8,286 bases of DNA from Candidatus Sumerlaeota bacterium (GTDB taxonomy: Bacteria > Sumerlaeota > Sumerlaeia > MWCT01), in NCBI GenBank assembly GCA_026398545.1, contig JAPLSR010000016.1, forward strand, positions 1 through 8,286. The letters are read 5' to 3'. Shown in pieces: positions 1 through 5,743 of the stretch. Position 1 is the first letter of the stretch. Each line of letters opens with the position of its first letter. The position numbers and the translations under genes are program-made. The notes under the pieces are model-generated. The model saw nothing but the letters and a program-made list of their open reading frames with translations, had not been told where the DNA came from and searched no databases.

Positions 1-1475
1 TACCTCATCACATTGGGATGGGTCACCGTAACCGGACCTCCCCGCTCTATCTGTTTCTTGAAGAGAGGGATAACGCTCCCGCGGCTGCCCAGGACGTTGC
101 CAAAGCGCACCGCCAGAAATGTCGTCTTTGACCGTTCTGCAAGACTGAAGATAATCATCTCTGCAAGCCGTTTGGTTGCCCCCATGACATTGGTAGGATT
201 TACCGCCTTGTCCGTTGAAATCAGGACAAATATTTTCGCTCCACATTCATCCGCAAGACGGGCAACATTCAGGGTGCCGATAATATTGTTCCTCACTGCC
301 TCCTGGGGATACATCTCCATCAGGGGCACATGCTTGTGTGCCGCCGCATGAAAACAGATGGTGGGATGGTATTCCTCAAACACCTCCCTCAGACGAATCT
401 CATCCGTGATATCCGCAATAATGGGGATTATCCGGTTACCTTTGAAACGGTAATCAAATTCTGCGGCAATCTCATAAATGCTGTTTTCGCCCCGTCCGAG
501 AAAAAGAATGCACTCTGGTTCATAGGTTGCAAGCTGACGGCAGAGCTCGGAGCCGATGGAACCACCGGCGCCTGTGACAAGCACCCTTTCTCCACGGATG
601 TAATTCTTCTCCTCAGGCAATATGAGGCGAACCGGCTCACGTCCAAGAAGGTCTTCTATTTCTACCCTGCGAATCTGGCTGACTTCTATCTTGCCCTCTA
701 TCAGGTCATGCACATTGGGGGCTATGCGGAATGTTACAAGCGTGGTCTTGCAGTCGCTGATAACCTGCCTGAGCTTCAGGGGAGAGATATCCTCCATGGC
801 AAGAATCGCATCATCAATGCGATAGCGCTCAATCGCATCCGGCAGGTCTTTCAGACTTCCCACAACGGGAAGGCGGTGGATATATTTCCCCTGTGTGATG
901 GGGTCATCATCCACAAAACAGACCGGTTTGTATCCTCTCATCGGGTCTTTCATCAATTGGCGCGCCACGGCATCACCGAGGTCGCCTGCACCCACGATTA
1001 AAACGCGACGGGCATCCTTGGGAAGACGAAACCCGAACGTGAGGATAATCCTCCTGCTGAAGCGTTCACCGCCTATCAGGAGGATGACAAGGAGCCATTC
1101 AATGACAATTACGCCCCAGGGGACGCGGAGGACATTTTGTCCGCCGGGATGCAGGGGAAGCGGTCCCAGCCGGTGAAAATTCTCAAGAAAAATATTTAGA
1201 ATGATAAAGATGAGCGTCCCGATGGACGAGGATGCAACAATGGCAACGAGCTCATTGATGCTGGCATAGCGGAGCATCCCTTTATACAGCTTGAAAAGGA
1301 AAAACAGGAAAATCCGCACAATCAGAACAAAGGGAAGGATGGCGACATATTGAAGGCGGTATTCTAACTCAATATTAAAGTCGCGCCTGATGAGATAGGC
1401 AAGCCCCAGCGCCACAGAAACAAACAAGGCATCCAGTAAAAGCAGGATAATCCTGTGAACTTTTCGCTTTAACAT
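1..1475 (-). CDS. Membrane-anchored NDP-sugar dehydratase/epimerase, CapD/WbpM/FlaA1 type (3' end cut by window)
   Basis: The minus strand is open from the ATG at 1475 to the window edge, 491 codons with no stop; family members run about 600-650 residues, so roughly the last fifth is missing. Residues 9-29, 42-61, 75-97 and 119-136 are four hydrophobic segments. A first Rossmann-like domain starts near 158 (VLIVGAGDLGD) and a second, catalytic SDR domain at 298-310 carries TGAGGSIGSE. Downstream are HAAAHKHVPLME (376-387), STDKAVNPTNVMGATKR (420-436) and FGNVLGSRGSVIP (458-470), all hallmarks of the Polysacc_synt_2 family. Family knowledge: these inner-membrane enzymes convert UDP-GlcNAc or related sugars to 4-keto-6-deoxy sugars for O-antigen, capsule or glycoprotein glycans. 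The usual SDR tyrosine is replaced by Met431 with Lys435 four residues on, the S-M-K arrangement described for WbpM-type long forms. The exact sugar substrate cannot be told. No strong Shine-Dalgarno is seen; the gene lies directly downstream of the repeat-flanked cassette at 1489-1944. Confidence 0.93.
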   Translation of the reverse strand, partial: MLKRKVHRIILLLLDALFVSVALGLAYLIRRDFNIELEYRLQYVAILPFVLIVRIFLFFLFKLYKGMLRYASINELVAIVASSSIGTLIFIILNIFLENFHRLGPLPLHPGGQNVLRVPWGVIVIEWLLVILLIGGERFSRRIILTFGFRLPKDARRVLIVGAGDLGDAVARQLMKDPMRGYKPVCFVDDDPITQGKYIHRLPVVGSLKDLPDAIERYRIDDAILAMEDISPLKLRQVISDCKTTLVTFRIAPNVHDLIEGKIEVSQIRRVEIEDLLGREPVRLILPEEKNYIRGERVLVTGAGGSIGSELCRQLATYEPECILFLGRGENSIYEIAAEFDYRFKGNRIIPIIADITDEIRLREVFEEYHPTICFHAAAHKHVPLMEMYPQEAVRNNIIGTLNVARLADECGAKIFVLISTDKAVNPTNVMGATKRLAEMIIFSLAERSKTTFLAVRFGNVLGSRGSVIPLFKKQIERGGPVTVTHPNVMR

Positions 1476-1488
1476 AGACTACTATTCC

Positions 1489-1523
1489 ATTGATTCATTG
1501 ACTCATTGATTCATTTATTGATT
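1489..1523. repeat. Left array of an 8-bp repeat (ATTGATTC)
   Basis: Units are ATTGATTC (1489-1496), ATTGACTC (1497-1504) and ATTGATTC (1505-1512), followed by a degenerate ATTTATTG and ATT. The array is the inverted counterpart of the one at 1913-1944: 27 of 32 positions match its reverse complement. The TGA stop of the four-helix-bundle gene (1511-1513) lies inside it, and the array occupies most of the 35 bases between that gene and the CapD-type gene. Confidence 0.85.
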
Positions 1524-1891
1524 ATATTTTTCCTTATTGTTTTTTGAGATGCGGCAAAGATGGCTAACAACTGATTTGCCTCATCTGTTATATTTCTCAT
1601 TTTTGTTTGTGGCACAATTTCAGCTCCAACAAGAAGTTCCAGCCAGAATATCGTTTCATCCATTTCTTCAACCACAATACTCATCTTAGCAGAAAATTCG
1701 GATTTGGAACGTGCCCTGCAGGCAGCCCTGTAATTGGCTCCAATAGACGTCCCCGAGCGCAAAACCTGTTTTCCAATAATCCTCGCCTCGTCTGTTTTTG
1801 GTAACATCCTATACATCCGAATAACTCGCAGGGCAAAACCCTTTGTCCTTTCCTGCAAATTCAACGCCCTATTTAACGCAGTATCAACCAT
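1511..1891 (-). CDS. Four-helix-bundle protein, S23 / 23S rRNA intervening-sequence family
   Basis: A 126-residue, mostly helical protein without membrane segment. The stretch LRSGTSIGANYRAACRARS followed by SEFSAKMSIVVEEMDETIFWLELL is the signature of the four-helix-bundle family (TIGR02436/S23), named for proteins encoded in intervening sequences of some 23S rRNA genes and related to the Avd accessory protein of diversity-generating retroelements. Known relatives form oligomeric bundles with basic surfaces suited to nucleic acid; their function as free-standing genes is unknown. I chose the ATG at 1891 over a TTG at 1903 because a perfect TATAAT on the same strand (1908-1903) overlaps the TTG, and GGGA lies six bases before the ATG; with the TTG the protein would have 130 residues. 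The gene sits between inverted 8-bp repeat arrays and its stop is made by the left array. No reverse transcriptase or rRNA is in the window, so it is neither an rRNA insert nor an evident retroelement here. Confidence 0.9.
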   Translation of the reverse strand: MVDTALNRALNLQERTKGFALRVIRMYRMLPKTDEARIIGKQVLRSGTSIGANYRAACRARSKSEFSAKMSIVVEEMDETIFWLELLVGAEIVPQTKMRNITDEANQLLAIFAASQKTIRKNIINK

Positions 1892-1902
1892 CTCTTTTCC
1901 CA

Positions 1903-1908
1903 ATTATA
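1903..1908 (-). promoter_or_regulatory. Candidate -10 box of the four-helix-bundle gene
   Basis: The minus strand reads TATAAT here, a perfect sigma70-type -10 hexamer, directly next to the right repeat array. No good -35 is found at 16-18 bases; TTGATT copies supplied by the repeat lie at 13 bases or further. Initiation would give a very short leader before the ATG at 1891. AT-rich context makes chance occurrence possible. Confidence 0.3.
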
Positions 1909-1912
1909 AAAT

Positions 1913-1944
1913 GAATCAATGAATCAATCTCTCAATGAATCAAT
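1913..1944. repeat. Right array of the 8-bp repeat, inverted orientation (GAATCAAT)
   Basis: Four consecutive units: GAATCAAT (1913-1920), GAATCAAT (1921-1928), CTCTCAAT (1929-1936) and GAATCAAT (1937-1944). They are the reverse complement of the unit in the left array. The array covers the region just upstream of the four-helix-bundle gene and also supplies the TGA stop (1940-1942) of the zinc-ribbon gene that comes before it on the minus strand. Confidence 0.85.
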
Positions 1945-2266
1945 TCCCATTAATTATTTTATCACCGTGCTTGCCGCGGCATTCATCGCAAATTCCGCCC
2001 GGAAGGCTAACCATGTAAACGTTGTTGCACAACTTGCATACATGCTTTTTGTCATATTGCTTGTTTTTCTGGTCCTTCATCCCGGACATCTCACGTAAAA
2101 GCATTGTTATGTTATCCTTCAGATTATACTGGAGAAGGTCATAGATATTCGGGGCAATGAGATGGGGATATGCCTCCTCGAATCGCTTTATGCGCTCCAA
2201 TGCAATGTTGTGATACTTGATAATTTCTGAAAACTCATTAAGGATGAAGAGTTCGTCGTATTCCAT
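1940..2266 (-). CDS. Unrecognised 108-residue protein with C-terminal zinc ribbon
   Basis: I do not recognise the family. Residues 1-62 are predicted helical and polar with a tyrosine- and leucine-rich stretch (YDLLQYNLKDNITMLLREM), then a basic linker (KDQKNKQYDKK), then a C-x2-C-x12-C-x2-C motif at Cys77, Cys80, Cys93 and Cys96 (CKLC ... CDEC), which would bind one zinc ion. Such small helical plus zinc-ribbon proteins are often regulators or nucleic-acid or protein-binding adaptors, but nothing here proves it. The ATG at 2266 is chosen because GGAG lies seven bases before it; a GTG eight codons upstream (2290) has no such site. The gene is 49 bases downstream of the GNAT gene on the same strand, so the two could be co-transcribed. 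Its stop codon and the last residues (INGN) lie at or in the right repeat array, so its C-terminus may have been changed when the repeat arrived. Confidence 0.75.
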   Translation of the reverse strand: MEYDELFILNEFSEIIKYHNIALERIKRFEEAYPHLIAPNIYDLLQYNLKDNITMLLREMSGMKDQKNKQYDKKHVCKLCNNVYMVSLPGGICDECRGKHGDKIINGN

Positions 2267-2273
2267 TCTTCCA

Positions 2274-2277
2274 CTCC
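2274..2277 (-). promoter_or_regulatory. Shine-Dalgarno that sets the start of the zinc-ribbon gene
   Basis: The minus strand reads GGAG, with seven bases before the ATG at 2266. This supports that ATG over the upstream in-frame GTG at 2290. Confidence 0.6.
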
Positions 2278-2315
2278 AACTTTTATTCACGGCAAAACAG
2301 GCTTATCACTCGCTA

Positions 2316-3221
2316 TTAACTAAATCTCTTTGTGAATGTCCAGAAAATGCGCTCCACGGTTGCATTGCAGATTTTGTCATAAAAGCGCACCGGTCCGACC
2401 CACGGGATGATTGCCTTTTTATGCCCCATCAGGGCAATATCGCGCAGGCAAAGGATTAACAAAATCGCCCCGATTTTTTTACCCCGCGTGACAGGGTCAA
2501 CGCCCATCGGTCCAAACCATCCCATGCCGCGATTATTGCCCTCATAGCCTGAAAAACCCACAACTTCCCCATCGTGCACACAAATGTAAAGCGTTATGGG
2601 ATTATTATCAAAGGCGTTGTCAGCCTCCCCAATCCATGCAGGCCAGTTGGCGGCAAGGAACTTTCTCAGTCCCTCCCAGTCAGACTTCTCCGCCCGGCGT
2701 ATCTCAAACCCCTCCCCTTTTAATCGCTCAATATCGGCGCGACAGTCTTCCATATCAGGATTGACATCGCATAGCAGATTGATATTGGGGATGCCTTGCT
2801 CATAACCGTTTTTCATGAGAAAGCAGAATGCCTCCTTGTAGCGGAAGTCCACGCCGGGCATCTGATAATTTGCCGCAACATCCATTACTGATATACCTTT
2901 CGCGCCCCGTGCGGTCAATCTATTCTCCACCTCCTTCAAAAGGGCGGAACCAATTCCCCGGCAGCGACATTTCGGATGCACTGCAAGAAGACGAATCCAG
3001 CCAAAGGTTTCCTCGCGGCGTTTGCCCATAACGCCCTGCGCAAAACCGGCAATTGCGCCATCCACTTCAGCCGCAATTCCAAGTTCCGGCATATAATCCT
3101 TCGCCCCGATTGTCTTCTGTCTGACAAGGTCTTCATACCAGACATCGAACTCCATTCCAAGCCGGCAAACCTCAGTAAGAGCGGGAATGTCCTTCTCATT
3201 CAATAACCGCAGCGACAACAT
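2316..3221 (-). CDS. Tandem GNAT-domain N-acetyltransferase
   Basis: A 301-residue protein with two GNAT folds in series, predicted cytoplasmic. The N-terminal domain (about 3-140) carries a canonical acetyl-CoA loop in VHPKCRCRGIGSALL (81-95), matching R-x-x-G-x-G. The C-terminal domain (about 172-301) begins FEIRRAEKSDWEGL and has VDPVTRGKKIGAILL (241-255), where the expected glycine is a lysine, then a conserved-looking tail with IIPWVGPVRFYDK (271-283). Family knowledge: GNAT enzymes move an acetyl group from acetyl-CoA to an amine; in tandem forms one half may be inactive or structural. The substrate cannot be told. The start at 3221 is chosen because GGAG lies eight bases before the ATG and the GNAT fold begins at once; a longer version from a TTG at 3299 adds 26 residues that look like untranslated leader. 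It is divergent from rnr and is the first gene of the minus-strand block. Confidence 0.88.
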   Translation of the reverse strand: MLSLRLLNEKDIPALTEVCRLGMEFDVWYEDLVRQKTIGAKDYMPELGIAAEVDGAIAGFAQGVMGKRREETFGWIRLLAVHPKCRCRGIGSALLKEVENRLTARGAKGISVMDVAANYQMPGVDFRYKEAFCFLMKNGYEQGIPNINLLCDVNPDMEDCRADIERLKGEGFEIRRAEKSDWEGLRKFLAANWPAWIGEADNAFDNNPITLYICVHDGEVVGFSGYEGNNRGMGWFGPMGVDPVTRGKKIGAILLILCLRDIALMGHKKAIIPWVGPVRFYDKICNATVERIFWTFTKRFS

Positions 3222-3229
3222 TTCCTTTT

Positions 3230-3233
3230 CTCC
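3230..3233 (-). promoter_or_regulatory. Shine-Dalgarno that sets the start of the tandem GNAT gene
   Basis: The minus strand reads GGAG followed by eight bases and the ATG at 3221. This decides against the TTG at 3299 as start. Confidence 0.65.
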
Positions 3234-3320
3234 ATTATCTCCTCTTTGAGAACAAGCAAACAATAAATCTCTTTTGTCCCTATACATTTGATAAATCAAG
3301 GCAAAAGTGTCAATATCTTA

Positions 3321-3349
3321 TTGATTCCGAACATGGCTGGCATTATATT
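3321..3349 (+). promoter_or_regulatory. Candidate sigma70-type promoter of rnr
   Basis: TTGATT (3321-3326) and TATATT (3344-3349) are separated by exactly 17 bases, matching 4 of 6 and 5 of 6 consensus positions. Initiation would fall near 3356, so the transcript would begin with or just before the palindrome at 3357-3385, leaving a leader of about 55 bases. Only sequence similarity supports this. Confidence 0.4.
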
Positions 3350-3356
3350 TTTTTTA

Positions 3357-3385
3357 AGTAGGACGGGCTGACATCCCGTCCCACT
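3357..3385. repeat. GC-rich palindrome (REP-like) before rnr
   Basis: AGTAGGACGGG (3357-3367) pairs with CCCGTCCCACT (3375-3385) at 10 of 11 positions around a 7-base loop. It is followed by GAAAATTAAA, not a T tract, so it is not a normal intrinsic terminator for plus-strand transcription; in the other direction it is followed by an A tract. It could be a REP-like dispersed repeat or a stabilising hairpin at the 5' end of the rnr message. Confidence 0.7.
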
Positions 3386-3411
3386 GAAAATTAAATGATG
3401 CGGTAAAAATT

Positions 3412-5553
3412 ATGAATCTTGCCAAAGAAGTTATTGCGATTCTTCACACAAATCCGCGCACTCTGTTTGAGTTCTCGGACATCCAGAAATTGTTGAAGAT
3501 TGACAAGAACGAGCGGAAGGCGCTGAAGGCGGTTCTGAGCGCTCTTGAGGAGGAAGGCAAAATCCATCGCTTCAAGAAACGTCGCTGGGGACTGCTTCAA
3601 TCATCCGACCTTGTGACAGGAACGCTCAGCATTGCACGCAAGGGTTACGGATTTGTTCGCCCTGAAGCGCTTATCCCCGACGCTCCCCCGCCGCCTGATG
3701 TTTATATTACCCGGAAAAATCTGGGCGGTGCTCTTCATGGAGACCGCGTTCTTGTGCGTCTGCGCGACCGCGATTCAGACCGTCCCGAAGGTCGCATCGC
3801 GAAAATCCTCGAACATGCACGCATGGAATTTGTCGGGCGATTCCAGTTTGAGAAAAAAGGCGGCATCGTCATTCCCAAGGATGAACGAATCAATCGACTC
3901 ATACAGGTCCCCAAACTTGCAATCCGTAACCGCCTGAAAAACGGATTGTGGGTCATGGTGCGCATCCTCGATTTCGGCGACGAGCGCCGACCCATGCTCG
4001 GTGAAATAACCGAGATTGTTGGCGAAGATGACGAGAAGGGGATTGATATACTTCTCATCATACGCGACCACGGCGTGAAGCCGGAATTCCCCGATGAGGT
4101 GGAGCGAGAGGCAGCCGCCCTGCCGCAGGGTATAAGTGATGATGAACTTGCACAGCGCAAGGATTTCCGCCACATCACCACGTTCACCATCGACCCTGAA
4201 ACGGCGAAGGATTTTGACGATGCGCTCTCAATTGAACATCTCCCGAATGGATTTTTCCGCCTCGGCGTTCATATCGCCGATGTGGCGCATTATGTGCAGA
4301 CTGATAGCACAATTGGTATAGAGGCGTGCGCGCGCGGCACGAGCATCTATCCCGTTGACCGCGTCATTCCCATGCTTCCGGAGCGCCTCTCCAACAATCT
4401 CTGCAGCCTGCGCCCCAATGAAGACCGCCTCGCCATGAGTGTCCTCATGAATATAGACAGCCACGGTAAAATTCACCACTGCGAGTTTTATAACTCCGTC
4501 ATCCGCTCGCGCCATCGCCTGAATTATACGGAAGTCCAGACCGTCTTAGACCACAGCGACCCGTGGATTTGCGCCCGTTACGCCGATATCCGTGACGACC
4601 TCTTTGCCCTCAAGAAATTGAGCGAGATTCTCATAAAGATGCGCGAGGAGAAGGGGGCGCTTGACCTCGATATCGGGGAGACAGATGTCATATTTGATTC
4701 AGCGGGAACTGTGATTGATTTACGGCGGCATCCTCGCCTCGCCAGCCACAGGCTCGTTGAGCAGTGCATGATTCTCGCCAATGAGGCTGTGGCTCAAAAG
4801 ATTTTCCGTCTGCACATTCCATCGCTTTATCGCATCCACGAGCCTCCCTCACAGGATAAACTCCACAAACTGATTCCGGTGCTCGCCAATTTCGGCATCA
4901 CACTGCCGCCCAAACGCGCCATAACGCCACGCCTGATACAGCAGGCGCTGGAGCGCATTGAGCAATTGGGAGACGCCGGCGCAATCCTGCGATGCGTCAT
5001 CCTTCGCGCCATGATGCGCGCACAATATTTCCCGGAGAACAAGGGGCATTACGGGCTCGGCAGCGCCTGCTACACCCACTTCACCAGCCCCATCCGCCGA
5101 TATCCAGACCTCATCGTCCATCGCATCCTGAAGGAGGTTCTGTCGGGACAATACAAAGATGAGGAAAATCTGGAGTCATGGAAGGAGCGCCTGCCGGAGA
5201 TTACGCTCCACTCCACAGACATGGAGGAGCGGGCGGAGAAGATTGAACATGAGGCGGCGAACATTCTGGGGTTGGAATTCATGCGCCGCTTCATCGGCTT
5301 TGAATTTGAGGGCTTCATTTCAAGCGTGATGAATTTCGGGCTATTCGTGGAACTGGAGCGTTATCCAATTGACGGGCTAATCCCGATAGCCTCCATCGGC
5401 AACGACCATTACGAATTTAACGAAGCTACCATAACCCTGACGGGCAAAAGTTCCGGCCGCACCTTTCGCCTCGGCGACCGCATCATCGTCTCCATCGACC
5501 ACATTGACGTCATGAAACAGGAAATGGATTTATCGCTGGTGAGAAAACTTTAA
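3412..5553 (+). CDS. rnr: Ribonuclease R (RNB-family 3'-5' exoribonuclease)
   Basis: A 713-residue cytoplasmic enzyme that digests RNA from the 3' end, including structured RNA, in mRNA decay and rRNA quality control. Domain order is that of RNase R: an N-terminal winged-helix domain (about 1-62), cold-shock-type OB domains (about 66-205, with TLSIARKGYGFVRPE at 71-85), the RNB catalytic domain (about 250-575) and a C-terminal S1 domain (about 630-711, FEGFISSVMNFGLFVEL). The magnesium-binding acidic cluster is intact in DPETAKDFDDA: Asp261, Asp267, Asp269 and Asp270, spaced as in E. coli RNase R. HFTSPIRRYPDLIVHR (556-571) is the other diagnostic block. At 713 residues it matches the shorter RNase R of many phyla and lacks the long lysine-rich tail of the E. 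coli enzyme (813). The ATG at 3412 is taken because the winged helix starts directly after it, although the upstream Shine-Dalgarno is weak (GCGGTAAAAATT). It is divergent from the GNAT gene and appears monocistronic. Confidence 0.97.
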   Translation: MNLAKEVIAILHTNPRTLFEFSDIQKLLKIDKNERKALKAVLSALEEEGKIHRFKKRRWGLLQSSDLVTGTLSIARKGYGFVRPEALIPDAPPPPDVYITRKNLGGALHGDRVLVRLRDRDSDRPEGRIAKILEHARMEFVGRFQFEKKGGIVIPKDERINRLIQVPKLAIRNRLKNGLWVMVRILDFGDERRPMLGEITEIVGEDDEKGIDILLIIRDHGVKPEFPDEVEREAAALPQGISDDELAQRKDFRHITTFTIDPETAKDFDDALSIEHLPNGFFRLGVHIADVAHYVQTDSTIGIEACARGTSIYPVDRVIPMLPERLSNNLCSLRPNEDRLAMSVLMNIDSHGKIHHCEFYNSVIRSRHRLNYTEVQTVLDHSDPWICARYADIRDDLFALKKLSEILIKMREEKGALDLDIGETDVIFDSAGTVIDLRRHPRLASHRLVEQCMILANEAVAQKIFRLHIPSLYRIHEPPSQDKLHKLIPVLANFGITLPPKRAITPRLIQQALERIEQLGDAGAILRCVILRAMMRAQYFPENKGHYGLGSACYTHFTSPIRRYPDLIVHRILKEVLSGQYKDEENLESWKERLPEITLHSTDMEERAEKIEHEAANILGLEFMRRFIGFEFEGFISSVMNFGLFVELERYPIDGLIPIASIGNDHYEFNEATITLTGKSSGRTFRLGDRIIVSIDHIDVMKQEMDLSLVRKL

Positions 5554-5578
5554 CCACTGAACACACAAATACTATTTG

Positions 5579-5634
5579 CCCACGGAGCACACTGACCACA
5601 CAGAGTTATATTATTTTTTCGCGTGTTCCGTGGG
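5579..5634. repeat. Imperfect inverted repeat, possible small palindromic element
   Basis: CCCACGGAGCACAC (5579-5592) is matched at 12 of 14 positions by the reverse complement of GCGTGTTCCGTGGG (5621-5634), with 28 AT-rich bases between. The arms are embedded in wider CCACxGAxCAC-like repeats, giving a MITE-like look, but no second copy exists in the window to prove mobility. Confidence 0.55.
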
Positions 5635-5659
5635 ATTCGTGGGAAATTTTTTACGAATC
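5634..5659. repeat. Small stem-loop overlapping the larger inverted repeat
   Basis: GATTCGT (5634-5640) pairs perfectly with ACGAATC (5653-5659) around a 12-base loop that ends in a run of T. It shares one base with the right arm of the larger inverted repeat, so the two structures partly exclude each other. A role in ending the rnr transcript is possible but the T run is in the loop rather than after the stem. Confidence 0.45.
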
Positions 5660-5732
5660 TGTGTATTTCGTCAATGTCATCTTGATTTTCTAACCGGCGG
5701 CGTTTAAAGAGAAACCATCTATGTGAATGAAT

Positions 5733-5737
5733 GGAGG
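5733..5737 (+). promoter_or_regulatory. Strong Shine-Dalgarno that sets the start of the Eis-family gene
   Basis: GGAGG lies six bases before the ATG at 5744. It argues for that start and against an in-frame GTG at 5723, which has no such site and would place this motif inside the coding region. Confidence 0.8.
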
Positions 5738-5743
5738 TCTGAG

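Larger units (their letters stand above)
1489..1944 (-). mobile_element. Putative 456-bp cassette: four-helix-bundle gene between inverted repeat arrays
   Basis: One small gene occupies nearly the whole space between two arrays of the same 8-bp unit in opposite orientation (27 of 32 positions pair). Read-through RNA from the upstream minus-strand genes could fold the two arrays into a long stem enclosing the gene, which recalls the stem-bounded intervening sequences of 23S rRNA genes that encode proteins of this family. Movement is inferred only from architecture: no transposase, no clear target-site duplication, and no second copy in the window. Confidence 0.4.
5554..5743. other. Repeat-rich spacer between rnr and the Eis-family gene
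   Basis: About 190 bases without a credible gene. The first half holds loosely tandem CACTGAACACAC-like and CACACTGACCACAC motifs; the second half holds CGTGGGATT and CGTGGGAAA in tandem (5629-5646). An inverted pair and a second small stem are listed separately. A plus-strand TTGATT at 5682-5687 has only a poor -10 partner, so no promoter is claimed for the downstream gene. No clean intrinsic terminator for rnr was found. Confidence 0.6.

Noticed and set aside
330..1001. Plus-strand reading frame of 223 codons
   Set aside because: It lies wholly antisense to the CapD/WbpM-type gene, whose motifs are unmistakable, and its translation shows no family signature.
1511..1891. Toxin-antitoxin or 23S rRNA intervening sequence
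   Set aside because: No partner gene of toxin or antitoxin type is adjacent, and the flanks are protein-coding genes rather than rRNA.
1489..1944. CRISPR array or diversity-generating retroelement
   Set aside because: The repeats are 8 bp with no spacers, and there is no reverse transcriptase, template repeat or variable repeat in the window; only the Avd-like fold of the protein recalls such systems.
3357..3385. Intrinsic terminator for the minus-strand or plus-strand transcript
   Set aside because: The hairpin is strong but is not followed by a T tract in either direction: GAAAATTAAA follows on the plus strand and an A run follows on the minus strand.
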